A stretch of DNA of 64,000 nucleotides from Sphagnum compactum. Taxonomy: Eukaryota > Bryophyta > Sphagnopsida > Sphagnales. Of the stretch, positions 47,021 through 58,070 are shown piece after piece. The position numbers and the translations under genes were made by a program. The stretch's first letter is position 1, and each line of letters starts with the position of its first letter. Location: assembly GCA_965153455.1 (NCBI GenBank), contig OZ234497.1:13316302-13380301 (forward strand). Direction: 5' to 3'. A model generated the notes under the pieces. It saw only the letters and a program-made list of their open reading frames with translations. It was not told the DNA's origin and made no database searches.

Positions 47021-47271
47021 ACATTTGGAAATGAAATTTAAATCACTTTTTTTCTAATTATCACTGCCAGGAAAGAGGCGAAAGTATTTGACTGTAGGGT
47101 GAATGATAGAAGCTTGCAGTGCACTTTGAGCATGAATAAATACAATTTTTAATTAGAGCACTCAAAGTGTCGTGGCAAAATCTAACAACACACATCATAC
47201 GTGCAAATAATGGAATTTGATTGAAGGGACTCTCAATGTATAAAAGTTCTTCTCTTCATATGCACTAATGT

Positions 47272-47720
47272 GGCCTGTGCCATTGGCCCAAGTGTTACCA
47301 CGTTCTCAACTGCTTTTTTTTCTTTCCAAAACCTGGGTTCTTGGAATTTTATTTGAATTTTCAGCAGCAGAAATCACTTTAAAATCAATATCTCCCACAT
47401 TCTGAATCCAAATCTTACCAAATAAATTCCATTAAGTCCTGCAACAACACTTAAAGATCTTTCCAACAACACCAAAGACACATTCCAATTCCTCTGAAAT
47501 TTTCAGCTACATTTTTATTTAATTTTCAGTGAAGAAAGCATTCATTATTCAAGAACTTTTGCACCACAAGTCCAAACGTCATGGAGCCAAGCCCATGCAC
47601 CCCTCCTCCTCCAGAGCTTTCCAAGGGGACCAAGAAGGGGATCTGAAGCATACGGTTCGGTGGATCTCATAAGTACAGACAAAACAAAACAATCAAACTA
47701 CCTTGCTTCATAGAGAGATT
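47272..47720 (+). repeat. Dispersed repeat family R, copy B
   Basis: The longest type together with copy C. It begins with AATGTGGCCTGTGCCATTGG and CCC, and contains ATATCTCCCACAT, AAATTCCATTAAGTCCT, CACATTCCAATTCCTCTGAA, CATGCACCCCTCC and AGAGCTTTCCAAGG. It closes with CAAACTACCTTGCTTCATAG then AGAG. Same orientation as the other three copies. No ORF. Confidence 0.85.
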
Positions 47721-48420
47721 GACAAAAAACCTTTTGAGGGAACTTGGGAAATCACCAGTAGTACAAAAAGGGCCAGAGTGAAGCAACACCCACCATGACA
47801 GCAAACAAGATGGATGATGAAACCCTCTTTCATTGTATCAACTAATATCGGTGGATTATTGAGTTTTGACTCGGTTGTCAATCCAGTTATTAATATACAG
47901 TTATTAGTCCAATTCTTGATTTTGTTTAATAATCAGTTAATAACCTAATCACATGGTATTGAATTTTCAAAATCTAATAACCTACCCTGATGATCTAGTT
48001 TTCACCTAAGTATGTTATCAATCCTAAAACACTAAACATTTTAATGATTAAAAAACACAAAAATTTGATTTTTTTACTTTCTAATTTTTAAAAACCTATA
48101 ACTGGTATATAAATAATTGGAATGTTAATCAACAGTTATTATCAAAAAATATTGATCACCTAATGAGCACCCAATTTTTTTTTCATATTGATATCCTAAT
48201 CAACGCTCAATTTTTTTAAAATAACTCACTTGACGATAATGGAAAAAAATCAATAACCCACCAACATTGGCACCAACCATTCATATGTATCTACCTACCT
48301 AGTAGGCACCAAGTGTCTTACATACTTACCTACCTAGATAGTAAGTTTCTACAAAGCCACTTACATATGTAGTTATCTAGGTAGGTAGTGTAAGGTGCAA
48401 GTAGGAGGGTTATATACAGG
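47721..48420. repeat. GTGAACCAACACC-family copy plus CTAC/TAGG tract
   Basis: 47771-47820 reads GGCCAGAGTGAAGCAACACC, then CACCATGACAGC and AAGATGGATGATGA. 48290-48400 is rich in CTACCTACCTAG and TAGGTAGGTAG. In between is AT-rich DNA without a gene. Confidence 0.6.
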
Positions 48421-48536
48421 ATAGGTCACCAAGGTGGAACAATGGAAGCTCAGTTGTGGTTCAGCAAAGGTGAAAAAATGGAAGCTCGGTTGGGGTTTTC
48501 AATGGATGGTGTACTGGTGGAGGTGTTGGGTCACAT
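48421..48536 (+). repeat. Dispersed repeat copy with ACCAAGGTGGAAC start
   Basis: ATAGGTCACCAAGGTGGAAC...CAGTTGTGGTTC...GGATGGTGTACTGGTGGAG, GTGTTGGGTCAC. The reverse complement of 59330-59435 matches in the same order. A 36-bp internal duplication (AAGGTG start at 48431 and 48467) is present. The 96-residue frame here lacks any domain. Confidence 0.7.
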
Positions 48537-49313
48537 TATCCTACAAAAAGTATATGGGACAGCCACTAACCATTACACACAAACCACAAACTGTGTTGTG
48601 TCAGTTGCTCAATGATGCCATAGTTAGCATAATGCACAGCCAGAGGCGTGCCAAATGTGAATCCCTTTTAGATTTGATTTTCACCAGAGAAAGACATTCT
48701 GCATTCAGTGTTTTAGATACGTGACAAAATTTTAGACTGTATGGTAAGGTTTTTAAAAAAATTTCCTTCTTTGAATGTCCTTTCACGGTATGGTTTTTAA
48801 ATTTATATTTTTTGCAGAGTACAACATTAAATTATGCCACCTACAAGCCAAAAATCCAATACAATGGCATCTAAGTTAGAAACATTGATTTGCTACATTC
48901 CAAACCAAACCCACCGGGTTACTGCTGCTGTATATATTTGAAGCGTCAACGAATCAATCAATGGGTTGTTACACTGGACACTATGTAATGAATTTGCTCA
49001 AATTTGTCAATGGCAAACAAAAAACTGCTCGAGCTGCAAAAAAATTGAAATGTATAATAATATGTTTCACATTTTGGCTTCTTTTTTTGGGTGCCTCCTT
49101 AGCTTGTGTAGAGTAATCTATGGTGTGCAAAATGTCATAAGTCAAGAAATTATGATGGTGTCCCAATAGTTTCTAGCCATGTCCAAGGTTCTGACAATAA
49201 AGCTGCATTCATCAACCACCTATGTTAGGAGAAGATATTGGTGTCCCAAGGCTGCCAAAACCAACGAGTGGGTGTGGAAGAAGCTGGCTGCACACACCAA
49301 TAGAACTGGTGAG
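48537..49313. other. Unassigned intergenic DNA
   Basis: Short frames on both strands (48966-49169 and others), no recognised motif. Confidence 0.35.
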
Positions 49314-49395
49314 AGAGTGAACCAGTACGCACCAGCACACTATGAAGGATGGATGGTGAAGTGGTCAGGAAACAGTTTTCTGTTGGATTCCAGTC
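49314..49395 (+). repeat. GTGAACCAACACC-family dispersed repeat, best-preserved copy
   Basis: AGTGAACCAGTACGCACCAG, CACACTATGAAGGATGGATG, GTGAAGTGGTCAGGAAACAG, then TGTTGGATTCCAGT. CCTACCTACTTACTACC follows at 49451, again next to a TAGG/CCTA tract. Confidence 0.7.
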
Positions 49396-51129
49396 CCTCA
49401 CTTAACCACCATATCCAACCAGGTTGGTTAGCTTGATTTGCTTTTAACCACCTACCTACTTACTACCTGTAAGTGGGCTGTTAGTAGGTTGGTAATAAAA
49501 ATAGCCTTACCTATGTAAAAACCATCTACATACCTACTAGTCAACTATTTTGCTACCTATCCGACATATATATAGAACCTACTTCTTACAGAATGGGTTT
49601 ATCAAGGTGAAACTAGATATTAACTCAGATCAGATACATCCACAACTGAGTCATAACGTGCATCTAGTGGATGGTGCCCTGTTGGGTGCAGGTTCACCCC
49701 TGCACTTGACTGTAGTTAACCAGTTGTTGCAGTTTGTGTGTCTGAGTGTGTGTGTGTTTTTTTCTCCCTTTTTGCAATACTACAAGGACAGGATTTTGTC
49801 CAGGATTTTGTCAAGAACATGCCAAAAGTAATTATTATATGAGAGCTTGGTCAAACTAGGCGCAAATGACAACCTCACAAATTTCTCTTTAATCTTTCTC
49901 TCATGCAAACATAACCCAAACACAGGTTCCTTACACACACAGTTATGGGCATACTCAAGCAACTGATTTTTGTCATTTGCACATCAAGTAGCTCATCGTT
50001 TACACATAAAGTCCTCTGGAATTACTTGATCCCAGCCTGATGATAATTCAAAGTTGGGACATGGGTTTCAAATTTCTTGATCAATCTTTTCCTTGTCAAA
50101 AGAGACTGTCAGTCCTAGGACTTGTGCGGGTTGCTATTTGGGGTGCAAAGTCAAGGGAAAGTTGCAGATTAAAATATAATTCTAATTCCAGAGAATCATT
50201 CTGCAAGAAACAAATTGTTTCAATCTCTGAAAGCAACTCACACATCCCATACAAAAAATCTGGCTCCACCTAGTGTAAACAGCCAGATTTGGTGTCAAAA
50301 TTGTCCCCAATCCGCTTCCCCAAGACGAGATAATCCCTTCCCTTAAGGGGGCCAGGGCCACAGCGCAACAAAATGGGTGGTCATATGGAGTTCCAGAGTT
50401 AAGTGTCAGGATAAACGGAGATGAGAATTTCCAGATAACTCATGATTGAGAACTTTGATTTGAGCATCCAACATGCCCCTTGCACACACTCTTTCAGAGT
50501 TTGAGTCACCTTGTTAAGTTCTGTTCTGATTCATTTTATTCTTACACACTGCAACAAATACATCATCATCTGGGACTGACTTCCATTAAAAATCCAAACA
50601 TGCTTTTAGCTCTTCTTTCATGGTCTTCTTTTGCTATTGGCCATTTGCTATGAAAATATTTTTAAAAAGCCACCACACAGCTTGAAGGCTTGAACTTGTG
50701 ATTCTGTACATGGTTCAAATTCAAATGGTTCAATTTTTCTTACAATTTGCATATCACTTATGTCCCCCCAATGGATCATCATGTGTATCTTACAATTAAA
50801 CATCAATTGGATAAATTCAGGATAAAAGAAGCTGAAGGTACTCCTTGAAGAGTCGTAAGGACTTAGACATGGCAACTCATGATTGACAATTTAGAATGCT
50901 AAAACAGTGATAAAATGGTGATTTTACTCACTAGTTATCATTGTTAAAAGAGACTCTTGAATATTTCATATTCATCACATTGTTGTCAAATTTGTCCACA
51001 TGTTGCATTGATATATAAGGAACATGGTTTTATAAAATACAACATGTGATAAAAATGGCTAAAGATCATAAAAACAACCTAAGCAATGGTTACATGTCTA
51101 TTGATCCCTTTTGTTGGGAATGTGTCCAC
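49396..51129. other. Intergenic DNA with a stray minisatellite unit
   Basis: 49440-49560 is rich in CCTACCTACTTACTACC-type words. At 50755-50820, TATGTCCCCCCAATGGATCA then TCATGTGTATCTTACAATTA is one isolated unit of the minisatellite found at 51130-51580. No gene is seen. Confidence 0.4.
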
Positions 51130-51580
51130 ATATGTCCCCCAATGGATCATTGAATGTACCTTACTATTAAGAGCACATATCCCCAAATGGATCACCAAAT
51201 GTATTTTACAGTTAAATATAACATATGTTCCCCCATGATCACCAAGTATATCCTACTCTTAAGTATTGCATATGTATCCCAATGGATCACCAAGTGTATT
51301 CTAAAGTTAAATATTGTCCCCCAATGGATCACCAAGTGTATCCTAAGGTTAAATATTGCATATGCCCCCCCCATGGATCTCCAAGTGTATCTTTTACACA
51401 TCATATTATTGCCGCCCCCCTCCTCCCCATGGAACACCAAGTATATCCTACCGCTAAATATTTTATATGTCCCCCATGTCCCCCCAATGAATCACCAAGT
51501 GCATCTTACATTTAGAAATTGCATATGCTCCCCAGTGGATCACCAAGTGTATCTTACAATTAAATACCACATATGGGGGC
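51130..51580. repeat. Minisatellite of about 48 bp, nine diverged units
   Basis: The core CCCCAATGGATCACCAAGTG is followed by TATCTTACAGTTAAATATTG and CATATG. Nine units start near 51132, 51178, 51228, 51275, 51316, 51365, 51425, 51480 and 51529. Unit length ranges from 41 to 60 bp. Open frames on both strands (51154-51588, 51192-51440) follow from the repeat and show no protein domain. Confidence 0.85.
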
Positions 51581-53614
51581 ATACATGAATGTATATTGGT
51601 TGGGAAGTACATAGCTAGTGGTCTTGCTCAAGAATACATATCTTGTATGTAGTTTAAGACCGCGAATAATCATCAAACCCTAAACTTAAACTTAGGGTAA
51701 GTACCCTAAAATGCAGTGACTGGACAAATTGTTTGAGTGAATGACTAATGAAGGGGAATGACAACATCCATTAAAATTTACAATTTTTCAATAAAAACTT
51801 CAATTGAACAATATTTCATTTATGGAAAATTTACACTAGGTACTCCCAATGGTTTTTGCTACAATTTTTATGTTGACGCATGTGTACATATTTCTCATAT
51901 TTCACGCTAATGAAAAGAAATGCACGACACCGTATCCAATGACCCTTGCACAAAGGTGAGATAGAAGCAACTGTATTTGTGATGTTATAGATCATGTGGC
52001 AAAATTTATAAATAACTTGGTCTCATAACTGTGAATTTAGGCTAAAACTTCGGAATGATTTCTAGAACCCAAAAAAAAAATCATTGAGCTAGCCTTGGGA
52101 TTTGCTTCAGGGTTTGTTCTAGTGTGAACTCTGGTGAGAGAGAGTTCAAAACCCAGTTTGGATTCCATTCTAAATTTGAAAACTAACGTCTATGATAAAA
52201 ACCCATAAATCAAGCAAAAGTCTGTTATTCTGGACTATTCTTCTTCTTCCTCTGTTGACATTGTCGCCTCTGGACTGTCTGGAGACTTGTCATGAATGTG
52301 CAGCCAACTGATGATGTCAGGCAAAGTCAGGAAATGATTTCAAAAGGATTCAATGACTAACTATTCTCTGATTTGTTCCCCATCTCTTTTTCTTCCTACT
52401 TGCTGCCTTCCAATCTATTACCTATATGCGGATGTTAAGGCCTGAATGAACCAACAGCAAGCAGTACATCATCCATAGGAAGCTTTCTTATGACTCAGTC
52501 ATGGATGAACCCCAACTAAGGTGACATGATCAGGTTTCACCTTGGTAACATGCTCCATAACCCCCCCCCCGCAAAGGGGGTCCTCTAGGTAGGTCGGCAG
52601 GTAGCTAGTTACTAGGCAAGTAGATGGATGTAGATGGTTAGTGCACAGGTATGGGCTGGTGCGTGTTACTAGGTAGGTACCAAAAATGGAATGGAACTTA
52701 AGTAGGTTTGGGATGAAATTTCAGTAGGTTTGGGATTTAATACATGAGTAAAAGATAAGCAGATGTATGTAAAAGGTAAGTACTAATGTTGTGAGGGTGT
52801 TCGATTGACAGGATTTAACTCTGGGATTCAAGTCTAGGTTTTTGTGGTCTAGACTTGTGTTGACACTCGAGTTTTGTTGGAATCAACACAAGAACTGGAT
52901 CATCAAACTAATCTTTTGTTGAATTTAGAATTGAAATTAGAACCATAGAAAAATGTCCTGAAGTAGTGGGGGAGATTCTTCAACTTGGAAAAATGTGCTA
53001 GCTAGAACCAAAACTGAAAAGATTTAAAGATTGGAAGAATGAGGCTCAAACCCCTCACCTGGGAAATCTCGGAATAAAATTTGCAATGTCAAAACCAGGA
53101 CCCAAGGTTCTCTTCCAAGGAAGAACACAACAGTGGTTAGTACAAAGACAAGCACCTGTAGGTTGTCACCAGGTAGGTATTAAAAACAGAAGGTAGGTAC
53201 GTAGGAAAGATAATAGATGACGACTAGGTACTTGTAGACGCATACCTGGATGGTAAGTACATAGGTAAGGACTAGAAGGTTGTGAGTAGGTCTAAGGTAT
53301 TACAACCCTGGAGAAGGTAGGTAAAAAAACAAAGATAAAAATAGGTGAAATTAGTAGGTAAGTGGATGCACGTGGATGTTTATATGACATAGGCCTGTAA
53401 TAAGTGTTAGTTTGTTGTTAGTAGGTAGGTACTAAAAACAGAAGGTAGGTAAGTAGAAAGGATAATAGATGACCAGGTGAGCACTAGGCCAAGAAGATGG
53501 TTATTTCATTGAGGTACTTGGGTGCGCAAGTTGAGTGGGTTGGTAAAATTAACAGCAGGTAGGTAGTAAAAACAGTTCAAAGCTGAGGTAACCAAGGTGC
53601 TTACTTAGGAAAAT
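51581..53614. repeat. Repeat-rich intergenic DNA with TAGG words
   Basis: 53170-53230 and 53421-53480 share GTAGGTA(T/C)TAAAAACAG, AAGGTAGGTA and AAAGATAATAGATGAC, a 60-bp direct repeat 250 bp apart; a further TAGGTAGTAAAAACAG lies at 53560. 52445-52560 is a diverged GTGAACCAACACC-family copy (GAATGAACCAACAG...CACCTTGGTAAC). A C-run lies at 52561-52570. No gene is seen. Confidence 0.5.
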
Positions 53615-53700
53615 ATAGAACCCAATGAAAAAGTGTTTCCTATCCATCCATCCACCCACCATCCATCCATCCCTAGTGGTGGTGGGCTGGTGGCTTGCAA
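53615..53700 (-). repeat. GTGAACCAACACC-family copy, minus-oriented, CATC-expanded
   Basis: Ordered as at 43281-43375: GAACCCAATGAAAAAGTGTT, TCCTATCCATCCATCC, then GGTGGTGGGCTGGTGG. The CATC/ATCC part has expanded into a short microsatellite. Confidence 0.6.
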
Positions 53701-54004
53701 TGGTAGGTGATTATATGAGATACCAACTTAGCTGAAGAAGTAGACTTGTATCACAGTTGGACAGACCGACTGAGCTGCAGGCAGGAGGCAGGCAGGCAGA
53801 CAGGCAGGAGAACGTGCATGAGATCATCTTCCGTGGTCGTTTGCACCAGCAGCACCAAGCCAGTCTAGACAGCCGGCACAAAGGGATGATGGTGTGCACG
53901 GCACTACCGCAGCTGCAGAAGAGCTGCTGTTGAGATGATTGCTGCCCCCCCCCCCAACTTGCACTGCATGTCAGAACTTTGCACATGATATGAACATAGA
54001 GTTT

Positions 54005-54008
<4 letters not shown>

Positions 54009-54039
<31 letters not shown>
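54009..54039. repeat. (GA)n microsatellite, about 15 units
   Basis: Uninterrupted GA dinucleotide run about 1.06 kb upstream of the GT47 start codon. A second GA run lies at 54760-54780. GA tracts near plant promoters can bind GAGA-binding BBR/BPC proteins; whether they act here is not shown. Confidence 0.95.
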
Positions 54040-54041
<2 letters not shown>

Positions 54042-55097
54042 CTTGAGACTAGCTGAGAGAGAGGATAGCTCACAGAGACATGTTTCTAGCTAGCAGCTCA
54101 GCTCATCAGGGAACTGCAGTGGATGGTCGATTTTAAGAAAGGTCTCGAGCTAGGAGTATAAGCTGTAGTAGTCTAGAACTAAATCTTTTGTAGAACTAGA
54201 TGGTTGCTAGCTAGTCATCTCAAAACACACTGTGCACGCAGCTTACTGCTGGCCAGCAAGCAGGAAAGTTGGAGCTTCCACCACAAGCTTCTGGAGGATC
54301 GTGTGCAGCTGCAAGGATTTTTCATTTGTGATGCATATTGACGGATATGGCTTGCGGCCCGGGTAGATTCTCAACAGGTTTCGAGATCTAGGACCGACTG
54401 GTTTGGAGTGGAAAGCGATGCAGATTCTAGTGAGCAGAGTTTAGGGTGACGTTTGACTACAGCTGATGATGATAGTACTGATCTGCAGGCGAGAACGTGA
54501 GGGATAGATCTCCGCGTCGACGTTGTGAATTATCTTCAGCTCGCCCTGTTAGATTACTCCTCGTCATCAGCAGCTGGATATGATTTCCCGAAACCCAGTA
54601 TGTCATCGATCCCGCTCTTGTTTTTCTCCCTTGCGACCACACATCTAGCGATTCTGTTATGAGCCTCTAGCTAGGAATGTCTCAAATTCAGTTGCCGCCT
54701 TTCTAGCTCGTGACCCGCATTCATCAGACTCCTCAGCAGGTCCACATCACAGATTGCCAGAGAGAGAGAGAGAGAGAGAAGAGAAGAAGCAGCAATCCTC
54801 TAGCTAGCAGCTTCTCGATGCAGCAGGTTTAGTGCCCAGCTGGGTTCCTCCAGGATCTAGGATGGAATTCCTAGCTCAGTGTGTATCAGTTTCCAAATCG
54901 GATTGAGTCTGTCAGGAAGGAAAGCAGTTATAAAGCTGGGACAATCTGTAGCCGCCGCCTTCGAATCTTCTTCACCACGCTTCGGACAACAATTGCTGCA
55001 CTACTTCAATTTCTGCAAGAATCTCGTGAGCAGAACTAGCTAGTGCAACGGTATCTATCTATTTCAGTTGTGATCAGAGAACTCTGCAACTCCGAGA
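54040..55097 (+). promoter_or_regulatory. Promoter and 5' leader of the GT47 gene
   Basis: A TATA-like TTATAAAG lies at 54928-54935, which would place transcription start near 54960 and give a leader of about 130-140 bases. The region is much less AT-rich than the flanks. It holds many CTAGCTAG-type words (for example near 54088, 54208, 54670 and 54800) and the GA tract at 54760-54780. The start context is CGAGAATGG. Promoter function is inferred from position and the TATA-like box. Confidence 0.5.
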
Positions 55098-56621
55098 ATG
55101 GTGGAGTTTCCAGGTTTTGATCAAGTGCCGAAAACCTCGAGAGCTAACTTAGTGTACTGCTGCTGCATTTCGAGTCTGATGTTGATTCTGATTACTATCT
55201 GGGCATGTCCCGAATCCTTAGCGCCACCCACACGCCCAGTTGCAGTACTGGAAGTCGAGCTCGCGGATGGTATCTCTCCTGATGCTCAATTGCACGAGCC
55301 AGTAGGCATTCTAGCGAATCAGCAGCAGCTCACGACGCCAGTTGCTCAGCGGCTCGTGAAGACAGCTGTTGCTGCTGATTCAGCTGCTTCTGCTTGTGCC
55401 GGGAGACGGATCTACATGTACGAACTCCCAACGGAATTCAACCTCGCGCTTCTTGAGCTTTGTGCGTCGAAGCTAGTGGGGTGGATCAACTTCTGCGCGC
55501 ATGTGCAGAACTACGGTTTCGGAGAATCGGTAAACTCGAGCGAGCCGTTGTTCGTTGACGACTGGTACGGTACCGACGCGTACATGCTGGAAGTCATCTT
55601 CCACTCACGCATGCTAAGGTACGAGTGCTTGACGGATTCCCCATCAGATGCCGATGCCTTCTTCATCCCGTTCTACGCGGGGATTCACGCTTTGCCTTAC
55701 TTGTACACGGACAAGCGGATGGAATGGCAGGGACCTGAGCTCGTTGCCTGGCTACAAGAGAACGCCACGGATTCCTGGCAACGACACGGCGGCCGTGACC
55801 ACTTCCTCATCGCTGGTCGAACGGCTTGGGACTTCAGTCGCTCGCTGGAAGACGATACTGGCCACTGGGGTACTACGCTTCTGGTTCTCCCGGAGCTGGC
55901 CAACGTCACTGTCTTCTCACTAGAGAGAAGACCTTGGTTGTCAATGGATCAAGCCATTCCATACCCAACAGGTTTCCATCCGTCCACAGCCACGAGCTTG
56001 CGCAGATGGACACACGAAGTTCGAACGAGCTCTCGCGAGTATCTCTTTGCGTTTTCCGGAGCTTTACGTCCATCGATGACGACTAGCATCCGCGGCTCAC
56101 TCTACAACCAGTGCATCAACGCCAAAACACGCTGCTCACTCCTTGATTGCAGCAAGATCAAGTGCAGTCATAACCCGATTCCGATTTACAAGAAACTCTT
56201 GCACGCCGAGTTTTGTCTACAACCGAGAGGCGACACTGCCACTCGTCGATCCGTGTTCGACTCCATCATTGCTGGTTGCATTCCGGTCTTCTTCCATGAG
56301 GACACCGCCTACACACAATACTCTTGGCATTTGCCCAAAGACCCAACCACTTACTCAGTCTTCATGAGCGAAACGGGCATCAAGAATGGCTCCATTCTCG
56401 TGGAAGAGGTACTGGGAAGTTACTCTCAAACCAGGATCAAGGAGATGCGTGAAGAACTCGTCAGGCTTATTCCAGGATCACTGTACAGACATCCAGAGTC
56501 AACGGATCCAAAACTGATTGACCCGGAATTCTGCGATGCTTTCGATCTGTCTGTGAAGGGGATGTTGAACAAAGTCTTGTCTTTCAAAGCACACCCGCAT
56601 TCTAGCCAGCCAGCTAGCTAG
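55098..56621 (+). CDS. GT47 exostosin-family glycosyltransferase, MUR3-like (xyloglucan galactosyltransferase type)
   Basis: A 507-residue intronless ORF. A short cytosolic end and one membrane segment (about 18-36, VYCCCISSLMLILITIW) give type II Golgi topology; a variable stem runs to about 100. The exostosin/GT47 domain fills about 103-450: RRIYMYELPTEFN (103-115), WYGTDAYMLEVIFHSRML (156-173), SDADAFFIPFYAGIHALPYL (183-202), WQRHGGRDHFLIAGRTAWDF (227-246), PYPTGFHPS (288-296), FAFSGALRP (317-325), RCSLLDC (345-351), EFCLQPRGDTATRRSVFDSI and IAGCIPVFF (371-399), and QYSWHLP (407-413). This set is typical of GT47 subgroup A (MUR3/KATAMARI1-like), which adds galactose or related sugars to xyloglucan side chains in the Golgi. 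The exact donor and linkage cannot be told from sequence alone. Length is slightly short of MUR3 itself. The start ATG is the first in frame, shortly after the leader. Confidence 0.9.
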   Translation: MVEFPGFDQVPKTSRANLVYCCCISSLMLILITIWACPESLAPPTRPVAVLEVELADGISPDAQLHEPVGILANQQQLTTPVAQRLVKTAVAADSAASACAGRRIYMYELPTEFNLALLELCASKLVGWINFCAHVQNYGFGESVNSSEPLFVDDWYGTDAYMLEVIFHSRMLRYECLTDSPSDADAFFIPFYAGIHALPYLYTDKRMEWQGPELVAWLQENATDSWQRHGGRDHFLIAGRTAWDFSRSLEDDTGHWGTTLLVLPELANVTVFSLERRPWLSMDQAIPYPTGFHPSTATSLRRWTHEVRTSSREYLFAFSGALRPSMTTSIRGSLYNQCINAKTRCSLLDCSKIKCSHNPIPIYKKLLHAEFCLQPRGDTATRRSVFDSIIAGCIPVFFHEDTAYTQYSWHLPKDPTTYSVFMSETGIKNGSILVEEVLGSYSQTRIKEMREELVRLIPGSLYRHPESTDPKLIDPEFCDAFDLSVKGMLNKVLSFKAHPHSSQPAS

Positions 56622-57617
56622 CTGATTTGCTAGCTGAATCTAGAACATGTCTATAGCTAGAATCAGATACAAAGATATATATATAGAATCTATATATATA
56701 TATTTGGAAGTTGAAAATATATTCTAGAATCAGCTAGCGCATTATAGATCCTCCTGCGACTGATCGATCCTCTTCCCAAGAATGAATTCTTCATCTGGCT
56801 GGCAGACTGGCTGCAGATCACTAGTCTATTCCTTCTTGAACAACTCTAGTAGTAGTCTTCTTCTTCTTCTTGGAGTTCTTTGATCGAGTTCTTCTTCGAC
56901 GTGGATCGATCTGCAGCAGGTCGCTGGCGAGCAATGCAGCTTGTAGCAGCTTGAGGTGATCTTGTCGGAATCCGGAAAACTGTCCGGACGGACGGAAATT
57001 TTTCAAATCCCGGGATTTGCTAATTGAGTAGAAATTGGCTACTAACTACTAGTTAGGGGTACTGCACAGATTCTTCGCATGTGCAAAAGATCAGTGCAGC
57101 AACCACAACCCTAACTAGCTAGCTAGTTGTTATTAATCTCTGGAGCTGGTTATTTATCAACTCACTAATTTGGGTCCCTCTACAATAATTTTTTTAGTGG
57201 GAACCTTGAACAATCTCAAGGTTCTAGATTTTTTTATTTTTTTATTTTTTCCCTGATTTTAAATGTGTGACTGAAAACTTCATACAAGTGACCCAAATTA
57301 GACAAAAATGAATAAATAGTCAAAGTGGGTGCTGGAGCCACTACCCATCACTCCAGCCATGATCACTCTGGATGTGATCCAAGTGCCCTGGATGTGGTCT
57401 GGATGTGGTCAGAGAAAGTGGTCCAATTTTTTTACTGGTCTGCATGAGCTGCACTGTTATAGTACTTTTCTCATATGTAGCTAGGTACTGATCATAACTC
57501 TGGAGATTTTAAAAGCATGTATTAATGTACTATATGATTGTTATCTTGTAAAACAGACTTTGAGCATTTTTCAGATTTTTGTAGTCTTGCTTTTGGAGGT
57601 TAATTTATATGTACTAG
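56622..57617. other. 3' flank of the GT47 gene
   Basis: CTAGCTAG words continue to about 57125. An AT-rich near-palindrome around 56675-56702 (ATATATATAGAATCTATATA) could fold in the RNA. No clear AATAAA signal was fixed. The minus-strand frame at 56821-57006 has no domain. 57325-57425 contains GTGGGTGCTGGAGCC, a weak match to the GTGAACCAACACC family reversed, and GGATGTGGTC repeated. Confidence 0.4.
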
Positions 57618-58070
57618 TGTAGCCTGTGCCCTTGGCCCAATTATGAACTTTTTACCCAACATATTTTTCCTTCCAAAACCACTTTTTGTAATTTAATTCA
57701 ATTTTCAATGACAAAAACTGGACTCAAATTTCAATGTCTTCCCCAGCTCAGGTCTAAAATTTTCCAAATCACTTTCATTAAATCTTCCTAATCTAAGGCT
57801 TTTAAAGAATACCAAGAGTGCACTCAAATTTCTCTAAATTTTTTTTTGATTTAAATGGATATTTGAACAGTGAAAAAATTGTTCAATATTTAATGATTTC
57901 TCCCATGTAAGTCAAAACATTATAAAATTCACTTGATGCATCCATAGTTGTTGAGAGCTTTCCAATGGTACCAAGAGCATGGCAAGAGGGGGCATGGTGT
58001 GAGAGATCTCAACATGACAAACAACTGCAACCAACAAACTACCTTCCTTCATAGATAGATATGTCTAGTA
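57618..58070 (+). repeat. Dispersed repeat family R, copy C
   Basis: Begins TAGTGTAGCCTGTGCCCTTG then GCCC, as copy B does. It contains CCTTCCAAAACCACTTT, AAATCACTTTCATTAAATCT, AGAGCTTTCCAATGGTACCA and GAGAGATCTCAACA. It closes with CAAACTACCTTCCTTCATAG then ATAGAT. No ORF. Confidence 0.85.

Noticed and set aside
51130-51580. Regularly spaced repeats resembling a CRISPR array
   Set aside because: Units are tandem with no unique spacers, lengths vary, and the DNA is plant nuclear. It is a minisatellite.
54457-54642. Minus-strand 61-residue frame upstream of the GT47 gene
   Set aside because: No domain. It lies in the promoter region and is likely a chance frame in less AT-rich DNA.
55648-56367. 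Several frames of 70-91 residues on both strands inside the GT47 gene
   Set aside because: Shadows of the 507-residue exostosin-family ORF.
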